A stretch of DNA of 64,000 nucleotides from an uncultured Parabacteroides sp. (GTDB lineage: Bacteria; Bacteroidota; Bacteroidia; Bacteroidales; Tannerellaceae), in NCBI GenBank assembly GCA_900541965.1, contig UQLN01000001.1, positions 1-64,000 of the forward strand, in the 5' to 3' direction. Positions within the stretch are counted from its first letter, which is position 1, and each line of letters opens with the position of its first letter. Shown piece by piece: positions 1 through 8,735 of the stretch. Below the pieces are notes generated by a model. It was not told the origin of the DNA. It did no database searches and saw only the letters and a program-made list of their open reading frames with translations. The position numbers and the translations under genes are program-made.

Positions 1-2
1 TT

Positions 3-76
3 GCCTCTTTAGCTCAGTTGGCCAGAGCACGTGATTTGTAATCTCGGGGTCGTTGGTTCGAATCCGACAAGAGGCT
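3..76 (+). tRNA. tRNA-Thr (anticodon TGT)
   Basis: The acceptor stem GCCTCTT (3-9) pairs fully with AAGAGGC (69-75), followed by discriminator T76. The D stem GCTC/GAGC, a T arm GTTGG-TTCGAAT-CCGAC and an anticodon loop TTTGTAA are all present, giving anticodon TGT (threonine). The anticodon stem CGTGA/TCTCG contains one T-T mismatch. CCA is not encoded. Confidence 0.95.
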
Positions 77-94
77 CAAAAAATAATCCAGTTT

Positions 95-133
95 AAAAAG
101 AGGAAGTTCATTCATAAAACTTCCTCTTTTTTT
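95..133 (+). terminator. Rho-independent terminator after tRNA-Thr
   Basis: The hairpin AAAAAGAGGAAGTT / AACTTCCTCTTTTT has a nine-base loop and runs into a T tract. It lies 19 bases past the tRNA end. Confidence 0.85.
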
Positions 134-157
134 ATATTGTATATTCCACAAAAAGAT

Positions 158-165
158 TAATTTTG
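158..165 (+). promoter_or_regulatory. -7 promoter element TAATTTTG
   Basis: It matches the Bacteroidetes TAnnTTTG -7 consensus and sits 27 bases before the start codon of the DUF4199 gene at 193. No clear -33 TTTG was found at the usual distance. Confidence 0.55.
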
Positions 166-192
166 TGATGAGAACAATAAAACAGCATTATT

Positions 193-726
193 ATGGAAGA
201 GAATAAAAGTTTACTTCTTAAAAGCGCAATGTCATATGGTCTTGCCATGGGCATATACTGGGTAATTAAATATTTATTCCTGATTTTCGGATATTCCATG
301 CCCGGCTTGGGATATGTATACCTTATCATGTCCGTTGCTGTTCCGTTCATAGCCTATTATATGACCAAGCGTTACAGAGATGAAATTGGCGGTTCCATCA
401 GTTTTTTTCATGCATGGCGCTTCGGTACCATGTTATACTTCTTTGCAGCCCTGATTGTAGCTTTGGAACATTTCATATTCTTCCAGTTTATCGCTCCGAA
501 GGATTTTTTATCCAATATGGTAAGCCAGATTGTTGTTTCACTACAAAACATGCAGGTAGATGCCAACGCGGTTGAGGCTATCAGCAAAATGAATTTCACC
601 CCTATCCATATGGCCATTCAAGGAATATTCAACAATATATTCTACGGCATCATATTATCCATACCGGTAGCAGCAGTCATATGCCGCAAAAGTTCATCCG
701 GAATGATAGGTGAAGAAAGTAAGTAA
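193..726 (+). CDS. DUF4199 family membrane protein
   Basis: A 177-residue hydrophobic protein with about four predicted membrane segments (near residues 10-30, 40-58, 78-98 and 140-160). It matches the general pattern of the Bacteroidetes DUF4199 family, including the GxSFFHAWRFG stretch before the third segment. Function is unknown; in this phylum the gene usually lies next to a family 2 glycosyltransferase, as here (16 bases to the next start). It leads an apparent operon of four genes on the + strand, with a promoter element at 158-165. Confidence 0.8.
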   Translation: MEENKSLLLKSAMSYGLAMGIYWVIKYLFLIFGYSMPGLGYVYLIMSVAVPFIAYYMTKRYRDEIGGSISFFHAWRFGTMLYFFAALIVALEHFIFFQFIAPKDFLSNMVSQIVVSLQNMQVDANAVEAISKMNFTPIHMAIQGIFNNIFYGIILSIPVAAVICRKSSSGMIGEESK

Positions 727-742
727 AAAAGGAAACAGTTAA

Positions 743-1693
743 ATGGATATATCAGTAGTTATTCCTCTGTATAACGAAGCTGAGTCTCTTCCGGAATTAC
801 AAGACTGGATAGAGCGGGTAATGAAGAAACATGGTTTTAGTTACGAAATCATATTCATAAACGACGGAAGTACCGACAACTCATGGGAAATAATTGAAGA
901 GTTAAAAAAGAAATCCCCCCAAGTAAGAGGTATCAAATTCCGTCGCAATTATGGAAAATCCCCAGGATTGAATTGTGGTTTCCAACGTGCACAAGGAGAT
1001 GTTGTCATTACAATGGACGCAGACTTGCAAGATAGCCCGGATGAAATACCGGAACTATACAGGATGATAAAAGAAGATGGCTACGATTTGGTTTCCGGAT
1101 GGAAAAAGAAAAGATATGATCCACTATCCAAAACAATCCCGACAAAGTTATTCAATGCAACAGCACGCCGATTCTCCGGCATCCATAATTTACATGATTT
1201 TAATTGCGGATTAAAAGCTTATAAAAATGTTGTTGTAAAAAATATTGAAATATATAATGATATGCACCGCTGGATTCCTTATTTGGCAAAAATGGCGGGG
1301 TTCAGCAAAATCGGAGAAAAGGTCGTACACCACCAGGCCCGCAAATACGGTACAACCAAATTTGGTTGGAACCGTTTTGTAAACGGTTATCTGGATTTAA
1401 TCACTTTGTGGTTTACCTCCAAATTCGGGAAAAAGCCTATGCACTTTTTCGGCCTTTGGGGTAGTGCTATGTTTGTTATCGGCTTTATTGCCTTATTAAT
1501 CGTATTGGGAGCAAAATTGGTTTCCATCTGTACCGGAGATTTACGTCCGTTGGTTACAAAATCTCCTTTCTTTTATATCTCACTGACTGCCATGATTATG
1601 GGAACCCAGATGTTCCTGGCAGGATTTATCGGAGAGTTGATATCCAGAGATTCTCCCAACCGGAATAATTATAAAATAGAGACTGAAATATGA
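743..1693 (+). CDS. Family 2 glycosyltransferase, DPM1/GtrB-like
   Basis: 316 residues. The GT-A domain (about 1-230) starts with SVVIPLYNEAESL, has the nucleotide-binding NDGSTD motif and the metal-binding DADLQDSP motif. Two C-terminal membrane helices (about 232-262 and 272-300) fit the GtrB/ArnC type that moves a sugar from a nucleotide donor to a polyprenyl phosphate at the inner membrane face. The sugar cannot be told from sequence. The stop overlaps the next start by four bases (ATGA), so it is translationally coupled to the nitroreductase gene. Confidence 0.85.
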   Translation: MDISVVIPLYNEAESLPELQDWIERVMKKHGFSYEIIFINDGSTDNSWEIIEELKKKSPQVRGIKFRRNYGKSPGLNCGFQRAQGDVVITMDADLQDSPDEIPELYRMIKEDGYDLVSGWKKKRYDPLSKTIPTKLFNATARRFSGIHNLHDFNCGLKAYKNVVVKNIEIYNDMHRWIPYLAKMAGFSKIGEKVVHHQARKYGTTKFGWNRFVNGYLDLITLWFTSKFGKKPMHFFGLWGSAMFVIGFIALLIVLGAKLVSICTGDLRPLVTKSPFFYISLTAMIMGTQMFLAGFIGELISRDSPNRNNYKIETEI

Positions 1694-2214
1694 GTTTGTT
1701 GGAGCTCGCACGTAAACGCTGTTCTATCCGTAAGTATGCTACTACACCCATTGAAGATAGCAAGTTGTCTTATCTTCTTGAAGCGGCAAGATTAGCCCCC
1801 TCGGCTGTTAATTTCCAGCCATGGTATTTTGTTGTAATCCGCAAGGAAAAAGGCAAGAAAAAGATACAGGAATGTTATCCCAGAGAATGGTTCCGTAGTG
1901 CTCCGGTTTATATTTTGGTTTGCAGTGACCATAACCAGTCATGGAAACGGTCATCTGATAACAAGGACCATGCAGATATAGACATATCCATTGCTACTGA
2001 GCACATTTGTCTGGCAGCAGCAGAACAAGGATTGGGGACTTGCTGGGTCTGCAATTTTGATACAGTTTTATGCCGGAAATATTTTAATTTGCCTGAGCAC
2101 ATAGAACCGGCTGTTATACTGACAATCGGTTATCCCGAAACTGCCGACTTATTTGACCTGACACCTAAAAAGCGGAAAGCCATCGAGGAGATTATAATAG
2201 AAGAAACATTTTAA
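1690..2214 (+). CDS. Nitroreductase family protein
   Basis: 174 residues with the FMN-binding nitroreductase fold signatures: an N-terminal RCSIRKY arginine motif, the RLAPSAVNFQPWYFVV segment that cradles FMN, and GLGTCWVCNFD towards the C-terminus. These enzymes are NAD(P)H-dependent flavin oxidoreductases of the cytoplasm; the physiological substrate is unknown. It is shorter than classical NfsB types and resembles the compact Bacteroidetes/Clostridia form. It overlaps the glycosyltransferase by four bases and precedes mntP by five bases. Confidence 0.85.
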   Translation: MSLLELARKRCSIRKYATTPIEDSKLSYLLEAARLAPSAVNFQPWYFVVIRKEKGKKKIQECYPREWFRSAPVYILVCSDHNQSWKRSSDNKDHADIDISIATEHICLAAAEQGLGTCWVCNFDTVLCRKYFNLPEHIEPAVILTIGYPETADLFDLTPKKRKAIEEIIIEETF

Positions 2215-2219
2215 TTAGC

Positions 2220-2786
2220 ATGTCATTTATAGAAATTGTGTTACTGGCAGTCGGTCTATCCATGGATAGTCTGGCTGTATCCGTAACAGGGGGAGCGATT
2301 ATACACAACTGTAAACTGCGCCATATCATCAAAATCGGGGCTGTAATGGGAATATTCCAGGCTGGAATGACATTGGGAGGTTATCTGGCAGGTCTTAGTT
2401 TTAAAAAGTATATTACAGCTTTCGACCATTGGATCGCATTTATCCTCTTGCTTTATCTGGGTGGTAAAATGATTTATGAAAGTACTCAGGAAAAAGATGA
2501 AGACAACCAAAGCGATCCATTATGTAACAGAACATTATGCGGATTGGGTATTGCTACCAGCATCGATGCGCTGGCTATAGGTATTTCTTTAGCCTGCCTG
2601 GAATCCAGCATTGCACTGGAAGCCCTGACTATCGGTGTGGTAACATTCCTTATTTCAGCTTTCGGCGTCTATTTCGGACATAAGTTCGGACGTAAAATCA
2701 ATCTGAAACTCGACCTGATAGGCGGTTTAATCTTAATTGGCATCGGATGTAAAATACTTATTGAACATACATTCTTTAATGCCTAG
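2220..2786 (+). CDS. mntP: Manganese efflux pump MntP
   Basis: 188 residues with six hydrophobic segments arranged as two three-helix repeats. Each repeat carries the family aspartate motif: GLSMDSLAVS (repeat 1) and GIATSIDALAIG (repeat 2). MntP proteins export Mn2+ across the inner membrane. Length is normal for the family. It ends the first + strand operon. No mntP-type riboswitch is visible, since the gene starts five bases after the upstream stop. Confidence 0.9.
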   Translation: MSFIEIVLLAVGLSMDSLAVSVTGGAIIHNCKLRHIIKIGAVMGIFQAGMTLGGYLAGLSFKKYITAFDHWIAFILLLYLGGKMIYESTQEKDEDNQSDPLCNRTLCGLGIATSIDALAIGISLACLESSIALEALTIGVVTFLISAFGVYFGHKFGRKINLKLDLIGGLILIGIGCKILIEHTFFNA

Positions 2787-2792
2787 AATTCA

Positions 2793-2800
2793 TATATTTG
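2793..2800 (+). promoter_or_regulatory. -7 promoter element TATATTTG for apbE
   Basis: A TAnnTTTG match 23 bases upstream of the apbE start codon. It would give a leader of roughly 15-20 bases. Confidence 0.5.
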
Positions 2801-2823
2801 CATACCCAAAAATATAAGAAAAC

Positions 2824-3840
2824 ATGTATAAGAAATTCTATCTGTTAGCTGCAGCCGGAATACTCCTGTTTACCGGCTGTAAAAATCAAAAACAATATTT
2901 TGAAGAAAGTGGTTCCGTATTTCATACGCTATACCATATAAAATATGAATCAGATAAAGCACTGACAGAAAAGATAGATAACGAACTGCAAAAATTCAAC
3001 CTGTCATTAAACCCCTTCAACCCGAATTCAACCATAGCCAAGGTTAATAGAAACGAACCTGTCGAAGTGGACGAATGGTTTAAAGAGGTTTTTAATAAAT
3101 CAATGGAAGTATCCAAAAACTCCGACGGGGTTTTTGATATAACATGTGCACCTCTGGTTAATTTATGGGGATTCGGATTCAGCAAAAAAGACAGCATAAC
3201 TCCGGAGATGATAGATAGCCTGAAAACATTCGTTGGCTATCAGAAAGTCCGTCTTGAAGGCAATAAAGTTATAAAAGATGATCCTCGCCTATTATTAAAC
3301 TGTTCTGCCATAGCGAAAGGATACTCTTCTGATATCATTGCCCGCCTGCTTGAACGGGAAGGTGTTGAAAATTATATGGTAGAAATCGGCGGAGAGGTGA
3401 CAATGAAAGGCGTTAATCCGAAAGGCGAATGTTGGCGCATCGGTATTAATAAGCCGGAAGACGACTCGACAGGAATAAGAAATGAAATTGAAGAAGTTGT
3501 CCAGTTGTGCAAAAAAGGAGGTGTTGCCACTTCCGGAAACTACCGGAATTATTATGTAAAAGATGGAAAAAAATATGCACACACAATCGATCCACGTACG
3601 GGTTATCCCGCCGAACAAAGTATTTTAAGTGCAACAATTGTAGCCAATGACTGTATGACTGCCGATGCTTATGCCACTGCTTTTATGGCAATGGGTCTTG
3701 ACAAAGCACGCCAAATGGCTGAGAAGCTGCCCGAAATTGAATATTATGTTATTTATGCAGACGAGAACGGCAAGCATCGGATAGAATATTCCAAAGGAAT
3801 GATCCAATATTTACCACAAAGACTAAGCCTTAATCCTTAA
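2824..3840 (+). CDS. apbE: FAD:protein FMN transferase (ApbE), lipoprotein
   Basis: 338 residues with a lipoprotein signal peptide (lipobox LFTGC, Cys19). The ApbE domain shows the family blocks: FNLSLNPFNPNS, DGVFDITCAPLVNLWGFG, NCSAIAKGYSSDII, EIGGEV and, near the C-terminus, YAHTIDPRTGYP followed by the TADAYATAFMAMG aspartate motif that binds Mg2+ and FAD. The enzyme attaches FMN to threonine residues of exported or membrane flavoproteins such as NqrB/NqrC and RnfG. Its targets are not in the window. It is convergent with maf, four bases away. Confidence 0.93.
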   Translation: MYKKFYLLAAAGILLFTGCKNQKQYFEESGSVFHTLYHIKYESDKALTEKIDNELQKFNLSLNPFNPNSTIAKVNRNEPVEVDEWFKEVFNKSMEVSKNSDGVFDITCAPLVNLWGFGFSKKDSITPEMIDSLKTFVGYQKVRLEGNKVIKDDPRLLLNCSAIAKGYSSDIIARLLEREGVENYMVEIGGEVTMKGVNPKGECWRIGINKPEDDSTGIRNEIEEVVQLCKKGGVATSGNYRNYYVKDGKKYAHTIDPRTGYPAEQSILSATIVANDCMTADAYATAFMAMGLDKARQMAEKLPEIEYYVIYADENGKHRIEYSKGMIQYLPQRLSLNP

Positions 3841-3844
3841 CGGA

Positions 3845-4429
3845 TTAGGGCCATTTCTTCAATTCCTGATACAACCGCTGTATAGGCAACCCCATAACAT
3901 TATAAAAACTTCCGTTAATACTTTCTACTCCCACATAACCAATCCATTCCTGGATGCCGTAGCTACCAGCCTTGTCAAACGGTTTGTATTTATCTACATA
4001 ATACGATATTTCTTCCTCATCCAGTTTATTGAAAGAAACAGCCGAAAAAACACTAAATTCGATTTGCCGGTCCTTTGTTGCAACACAAACTCCGGTAATA
4101 ACTTCATGTACATGGTCAGACAATGTTTGTAACATGCTTATCGCCTCTTCTCTGTCTTTCGGTTTTCCTAAAATTTTATCAAACGTCCATACCACGGTAT
4201 CTGCCGTAATCAACAATTCATTAGCAGCCATACTTGCTTTATAAGCATTGGCTTTCTTCCTTGCGATATATACCGGAACATCCTCTTCTTTTAAATCCGC
4301 AGGATAAGATTCATCTATCCCAGCTATGGTCCGTACCTCAAAATCAATATCCAATCCAGCCAACAATTCCCTGCGCCGGGGAGAATTAGAGCCTAATACT
4401 ACTTTATATTTTCCCAGATTAGTAAGCAT
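3845..4429 (-). CDS. maf: Maf family nucleotide pyrophosphatase
   Basis: 194 residues. The N-terminal GSNSPRRRELLAGL motif is the signature of Maf/YhdE enzymes, which hydrolyse non-canonical or modified nucleoside triphosphates (dTTP/UTP type) in the cytoplasm. The internal ITADTVV motif carries the catalytic aspartate, and GSYGIQEWIG follows. It is the last gene of a minus-strand operon (nitroreductase, DUF2520, KdsC-like, maf). The 30-base gap to the KdsC-like gene supports co-transcription. Confidence 0.92.
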   Translation of the reverse strand: MLTNLGKYKVVLGSNSPRRRELLAGLDIDFEVRTIAGIDESYPADLKEEDVPVYIARKKANAYKASMAANELLITADTVVWTFDKILGKPKDREEAISMLQTLSDHVHEVITGVCVATKDRQIEFSVFSAVSFNKLDEEEISYYVDKYKPFDKAGSYGIQEWIGYVGVESINGSFYNVMGLPIQRLYQELKKWP

Positions 4430-4459
4430 AATCTTTCTATTTTCAGTTTGTTATTCCTA

Positions 4460-4981
4460 TCACCAGCCAAAAGCCTCATCACTCATCCAATGTCCCTGGG
4501 CTTTCATCGTTTGTTCGATTACATCCCTGGCAATACCGTCCCCTCCTTTTTTCAATGAAATATATTTAGCAATCGATTTTATTTCCGGAGCCGCATCCGC
4601 CGGAGCGACCGGCAGCCCTACCATTTTCATCACTTCATAATCAGGAATATCATCACCTGCATAAAGTACCTCGTCCGGGTGCAAACCGGTTTTAGCCATA
4701 AAATCATTAAAGTCATGTACTTTAATTGCACTTTTCATATAAATGTGAGTGATTCCCAAACGGGAAAAACGGATTTTTACTGCCTCCGTATATCCTCCGG
4801 TAATAATAGCGACCTGATACCCTTTTTTTACTGCCAGTTGCAGGGCATAACCATCTTTTATATTTACCGTGCGCATCGGATCGCCATCCGGATGCAAAGG
4901 GATTACTTCACCGGACAGAACGCCATCTACATCAAAGACAAACGCTTTTATTTTCTTTAAATCATAATTAATACTACTCAT
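4460..4981 (-). CDS. HAD hydrolase, KdsC-like (KDO 8-phosphate phosphatase type)
   Basis: 173 residues, capless HAD fold. Motif I is FDVDGVLS, motif II lies in IITGG, and motif III/IV is YAGDDIPDYEVM. Size and motifs match KdsC, which removes phosphate from 3-deoxy-D-manno-octulosonate 8-phosphate for lipopolysaccharide core synthesis. A related C1-type phosphatase role cannot be excluded. The start overlaps the upstream DUF2520 gene by eight bases, indicating coupling. Confidence 0.85.
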   Translation of the reverse strand: MSSINYDLKKIKAFVFDVDGVLSGEVIPLHPDGDPMRTVNIKDGYALQLAVKKGYQVAIITGGYTEAVKIRFSRLGITHIYMKSAIKVHDFNDFMAKTGLHPDEVLYAGDDIPDYEVMKMVGLPVAPADAAPEIKSIAKYISLKKGGDGIARDVIEQTMKAQGHWMSDEAFGW

Positions 4982-5741
4982 GTCGGGATTCTTTATGGAT
5001 ACTCTGGCTGATTAGTTGGTACAGCGACCGCATATCCGGGTCGGACAACATCGCCAGATGTTTATTAATAACATTCTCATCATAACGTATCGCCGGACCG
5101 GTTTGAGCTTCACCTGGCGACATTATATGTATTTTTGCTGCAGTTTCATCTATTAAAGGCAATAACACATCCGCAGGTATATCATGTTCTTCCAGTAATT
5201 TATCTGCCAAATTATAAATATGGTTGGTAAAATTACAAGCAAAAACAGCGGAAAGATGTAGATACTGCCTCTTCTCCGAAGACAAAAAACGGACATTTCC
5301 GGAAATTGTTTTAGCAATTTCTTCCAAAACATGGCCCACTTGGGGCAAATTCGCTTCCAGGAAAAATGGAATAACAGAAAAGTCAACTGCACGTTCCTTA
5401 CTAAATGTTTGTAGCGGATAAAGCACACCATAGTGAGATGTATATCCTTTAAAGATATCCAATGGCATACTGCCCGCCGTATGTACCCATATACCATTAT
5501 TGGGTCTCACCCGGGAAATAACTTCAGATAAAACGGCATCCTTCAATGAGAACACATATAAATCGGCCTCAGATGAAATATCCTCCGGAACAATAGTCCA
5601 CCGGCACCCTAATTTATCCGCTAATAACGAAGCATTTTCCAGAGTATGACTATACACCTGCAAGATATTCATTCCTACAGCAGACATTTCCAGAGACAAA
5701 CGCGTCGCCAGATTCCCTGCCCCTATAAAAACAACTTTCAT
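4974..5741 (-). CDS. Rossmann-fold DUF2520 protein
   Basis: About 255 residues starting MKVVFIGAGNLATRL, a Rossmann glycine motif for NAD(P). The C-terminal half is the helical DUF2520 domain. The fold resembles pyrroline-5-carboxylate reductase/ketopantoate reductase enzymes, but the reaction is unknown. A longer reading frame begins at 5801, but the ATG at 5739-5741 is preferred: it overlaps the nitroreductase stop as ATGA and places the Rossmann motif directly at the N-terminus, as in the family. Confidence 0.85.
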   Translation of the reverse strand: MKVVFIGAGNLATRLSLEMSAVGMNILQVYSHTLENASLLADKLGCRWTIVPEDISSEADLYVFSLKDAVLSEVISRVRPNNGIWVHTAGSMPLDIFKGYTSHYGVLYPLQTFSKERAVDFSVIPFFLEANLPQVGHVLEEIAKTISGNVRFLSSEKRQYLHLSAVFACNFTNHIYNLADKLLEEHDIPADVLLPLIDETAAKIHIMSPGEAQTGPAIRYDENVINKHLAMLSDPDMRSLYQLISQSIHKESRHE

Positions 5742-6298
5742 GCTTCTTCTTTTTTCTCTTCTACCGGCATCCTGTAAGAACCAATATGTATCTTTTCCCA
5801 CTGTAGACGGGATTCATCGAAAGGTTTGCGTTCCTGTTCCTTATAGCCAAACCCTATAATGGAAAGGACATCCAGTTGATAAGGAATATTCAGTAAATCA
5901 CGAACATACTGATTCGTATCCATATCATCCTCCGTAAACCGATTGCGTATCTGGCACCAGCAACTGCCCAAACCTAATTCTTCCGCCTGCAACTGCATAT
6001 AAATAGAAGCGATTGAAGCATCTTCCACCCAAACATCACTCTCCATCACATTAGCAAGCACGACTACCGCCAGGGCACAACCTTCCAGAAAAGCAGCTCC
6101 ATGCTTCTTGCATGCAGCCAACTTCGCCAGCATATCTTTATCTTCAATCACGACAAACTGCCAGGGATTCTTATTTTTTGAAGAAGGTGCCATCAAGGCA
6201 GCTCTCAATATCGTTTCAACTTGCTCGGGCTTAAGCAACTCATCCGTAAACTTGCGAGTACTTCTTCTCGTTTTTATCAATGAAGCAAAACTTTCCAT
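5738..6298 (-). CDS. Nitroreductase family protein
   Basis: 186 residues. It shows the family's N-terminal TRRSTRKF, the FMN-contacting LMAPSSKNKNPWQFVV segment, and GLGSCWCQIRNRF. It is a second, distinct nitroreductase homologue, not a close copy of the one at 1690. Substrate unknown. It heads the minus-strand operon; the -7 element at 6368-6375 is about 70 bases upstream. Confidence 0.85.
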   Translation of the reverse strand: MESFASLIKTRRSTRKFTDELLKPEQVETILRAALMAPSSKNKNPWQFVVIEDKDMLAKLAACKKHGAAFLEGCALAVVVLANVMESDVWVEDASIASIYMQLQAEELGLGSCWCQIRNRFTEDDMDTNQYVRDLLNIPYQLDVLSIIGFGYKEQERKPFDESRLQWEKIHIGSYRMPVEEKKEEA

Positions 6299-6367
6299 TA
6301 TTATTTCATTATTTTAAATTCATATTGCTGTGACTCAAAAATCAGATCCAATCCTTTTACTTACCGA

Positions 6368-6375
6368 CAAAGATA
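6368..6375 (-). promoter_or_regulatory. -7 element TATCTTTG for the nitroreductase operon
   Basis: A TAnnTTTG match on the minus strand, about 70 bases before the start codon at 6298. Confidence 0.5.
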
Positions 6376-6534
6376 AATATTTTTCCCTTAGTGAAAACCG
6401 GATTATTACGTTAGCACATGATTATCGAAGTGGTTCTGCACCATCGAGATATTAATATTTCAACACAAGTCTTACCCACAACTCCGGTAACACTCCAAAT
6501 GTAGGAATAATATAGATAAAATCATGCTGATAAA

Positions 6535-6561
6535 TATTAATGAATTATTTCTTCATTAATA
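6535..6561. promoter_or_regulatory. 10-bp inverted repeat upstream of mce
   Basis: TATTAATGAA (6535-6544) and TTCATTAATA (6552-6561) are perfect inverted copies separated by seven bases. They lie just upstream of the -7 element at 6571. Position and symmetry suggest an operator. The 326-base gap 6299-6624 otherwise holds only the two divergent promoters. Confidence 0.5.
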
Positions 6562-6570
6562 AAAAGAATG

Positions 6571-6578
6571 TACCTTTG
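6571..6578 (+). promoter_or_regulatory. -7 element TACCTTTG for mce and the mmd operon
   Basis: A TAnnTTTG consensus match 46 bases before the mce start codon. Confidence 0.6.
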
Positions 6579-6624
6579 CCATCATAGAACAAAAAACAAG
6601 ATTAATTACTAAATTATTATTGAC

Positions 6625-7032
6625 ATGGAACTTACACATATCGAACATCTGGGTATTGCAGTTAAAAGCATCGAAGCTTGCCTGCCATACTACGAAGGAG
6701 TTTTAGGTTTAAAATGCTATAACATCGAAGAAGTAGCCGACCAAAAAGTTAAAACCGCATTCTTCAAAGTTGGTCAAACTAAAATTGAATTGCTGGAACC
6801 GACAAGCCCTGATAGCACGATTGCTAAATTTATCGAAAAGAAGGGTGAAGGCATCCACCATATCGCGTTCGCTGTTCCTTCCGTTCAGGAAGCTTTAGAT
6901 GAAGCCGCATCCAAAGGCATTCAACTCATTGACAAAGCTCCGCGTGGTGGTGCAGAAGGTTTAAACATAGCATTCCTGCATCCGAAATCTACATGCAGCG
7001 TATTGACCGAGCTCTGCATGCCTGGTAAATAA
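6625..7032 (+). CDS. mce: Methylmalonyl-CoA epimerase
   Basis: 135 residues of the vicinal-oxygen-chelate (glyoxalase) fold. It begins with THIEHLGIAVKSIE, whose HLGIAV histidine is a metal ligand. The second half has GIHHIAFAV, and LTELC near the C-terminus holds the metal-binding glutamate. It interconverts (R)- and (S)-methylmalonyl-CoA in the cytoplasm, linking methylmalonyl-CoA mutase with the decarboxylase encoded directly downstream. Length is typical. The 134-base gap to mmdA contains the first TTGACAG palindrome. Confidence 0.95.
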   Translation: MELTHIEHLGIAVKSIEACLPYYEGVLGLKCYNIEEVADQKVKTAFFKVGQTKIELLEPTSPDSTIAKFIEKKGEGIHHIAFAVPSVQEALDEAASKGIQLIDKAPRGGAEGLNIAFLHPKSTCSVLTELCMPGK

Positions 7033-7037
7033 TAATT

Positions 7038-7126
7038 CAGTTGACAGTTAACAAGTGACAGTTGACAGTTTTCAGGTTTTCTTACCTGCCGACTATCAAT
7101 TGTCACTTATCAATTGTTAATTGTCA
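7038..7126. repeat. TTGACAG-type palindromic repeat, copy 1
   Basis: The left arm consists of tandem TTGACAGTTAACAAGTGACAG-like heptamer/octamer units (from 7040). The right arm (7095-7126) carries imperfect reverse-complement units such as ATCAATTGTCACTTATCAA. It lies between mce and mmdA, and a related copy follows mmdB at 11283. It could be folded RNA acting as an intercistronic attenuator or a mobile REP-like element. Confidence 0.65.
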
Positions 7127-7166
7127 GTCATAAATAGTTCATTTCTAACAACAAATCAAAAATACA

Positions 7167-8720
7167 ATGAGTAACCAACTTGAAAAAGTAAAGGAGCTTA
7201 TCGCCCTTCGTGAAACAGCTCGCTTGGGTGGTGGGGAAAAAAGAATTGAATCACAGCACAAAAAAGGGAAGTACACAGCCCGTGAACGTATCGCCATGTT
7301 GCTGGATGAAGGCAGTTTTGAAGAATTCGATATGTTCGTACAACACCGTTGTACAAATTTCGGTATCGAAAAGACAAAATTCCTGGGCGACGGTATCGTA
7401 ACCGGTTATGGTACAATTGACGGCCGTCTGGTTTATATTTTTGCACAAGACTTTACCGTATTCGGTGGCGCATTATCCGAAGCTTTAGCTATGAAGATTT
7501 GCAAAGTAATGGATCAAGCCATGAAGATGGGTGCTCCGGTTATCGGATTGAACGACTCCGGTGGTGCACGTATCCAGGAAGGTGTAAACGCTTTGGCCGG
7601 TTATGCTGAAATATTCCAGCGCAATATCCTTGCTTCAGGCGTTATCCCACAGATTTCAGGAATCTTTGGTCCTTGTGCCGGTGGTGCTGTTTATTCTCCT
7701 GCTTTAACAGACTTCAACATCATGACACGTGGTACCAGCTATATGTTCCTGACTGGTCCGAAAGTAGTGAAAACAGTGACAGGCGAAGACGTAACCCAGG
7801 AAGAACTGGGCGGTGCAAGTGTACATACCACAAAATCCGGTGTTGCACATTTCGCTGTTGACACCGAAGAAGAAGGTTTGCAGCTTATCCGCAAATTGAT
7901 CAGCTTCCTGCCTCAGAACAATTTGGAAGAAACCCCTCTGGTAGAATGCAAAGATCCGATCGACCGTCTGGACGACGTATTGAATGAAATCATTCCGGAT
8001 AATGCCAACCAGTCATATGACATGTACGAAGTTATCGGTACAATTGTCGACAACAACGAATTCCTTGAAGTACATGCAGACTATGCTAAAAATATTATCG
8101 TAGGTTTTGCCCGTTTCAACGGCCAGTCTGTTGGTATCGTAGCTAACCAGCCAAAAGTAATGGCAGGATGTCTGGACAGCAATGCTTCACGTAAAGCCGG
8201 CCGTTTCGTTCGCTTCTGCGACGCATTTAATATTCCTTTGGTAACATTAGTTGACGTACCGGGATTCCTTCCGGGTACAGGTCAGGAATACAATGGTGTC
8301 ATCCTGCATGGTGCTAAATTGCTTTATGCTTACGGAGAAGCTACCGTACCTAAGATTACTGTAACTTTACGTAAATCTTACGGTGGTGCTTATTGTGTGA
8401 TGAGTTCCAAACACCTGCGTGGTGACATGAACTATGCATGGCCAACTGCAGAAATCGCAGTTATGGGTCCGAGCGGTGCTGTTGAAGTTATCTTTGCAAA
8501 AGAAGTAGCAGCTTCCGAAGATCCGGCTAAAGCAGCCGCTGAAAAAGAAGCGGAATACAAGAAAGCATTTGCTAATCCGTACAACGCAGCACAATACGGT
8601 TATATCGATGATGTTATCGAACCACGTAATACTCGTTTCCGTATCATCCGCGCATTACAGCAATTGCAAACTAAGAAATTAAGCAATCCTGCTAAGAAAC
8701 ATGACAATCTGCCTTTATAA
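7167..8720 (+). CDS. mmdA: Methylmalonyl-CoA decarboxylase alpha (carboxyltransferase) subunit
   Basis: 517 residues, crotonase-like biotin-dependent carboxyltransferase with two domains. The N-terminal half has GALSEALAMKICKVMDQAM, NDSGGARIQEGV and GPCAGGAVYSP. The C-terminal half has DVPGFLPGTGQEY and RKSYGGAYCVM. It transfers the carboxyl group of (S)-methylmalonyl-CoA to biotin on the carrier subunit, yielding propionyl-CoA. The same family serves propionyl-CoA carboxylase, but the following gamma, biotin and beta subunit genes show a sodium-pumping decarboxylase. The cytoplasmic complex docks on the membrane beta subunit. Confidence 0.92.
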   Translation: MSNQLEKVKELIALRETARLGGGEKRIESQHKKGKYTARERIAMLLDEGSFEEFDMFVQHRCTNFGIEKTKFLGDGIVTGYGTIDGRLVYIFAQDFTVFGGALSEALAMKICKVMDQAMKMGAPVIGLNDSGGARIQEGVNALAGYAEIFQRNILASGVIPQISGIFGPCAGGAVYSPALTDFNIMTRGTSYMFLTGPKVVKTVTGEDVTQEELGGASVHTTKSGVAHFAVDTEEEGLQLIRKLISFLPQNNLEETPLVECKDPIDRLDDVLNEIIPDNANQSYDMYEVIGTIVDNNEFLEVHADYAKNIIVGFARFNGQSVGIVANQPKVMAGCLDSNASRKAGRFVRFCDAFNIPLVTLVDVPGFLPGTGQEYNGVILHGAKLLYAYGEATVPKITVTLRKSYGGAYCVMSSKHLRGDMNYAWPTAEIAVMGPSGAVEVIFAKEVAASEDPAKAAAEKEAEYKKAFANPYNAAQYGYIDDVIEPRNTRFRIIRALQQLQTKKLSNPAKKHDNLPL

Positions 8721-8735
8721 TTCTTAAAACAGGAA

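Noticed and set aside
3..76. tRNA-Thr as attachment site for the island
   Set aside because: The island begins over 23 kb away and no copy of the tRNA 3' end was noticed near its borders.
5742..5801. Extended start for the DUF2520 gene
   Set aside because: The extra 20 residues lack family character, lie inside the nitroreductase gene, and the ATGA overlap at 5738-5741 is a better start.
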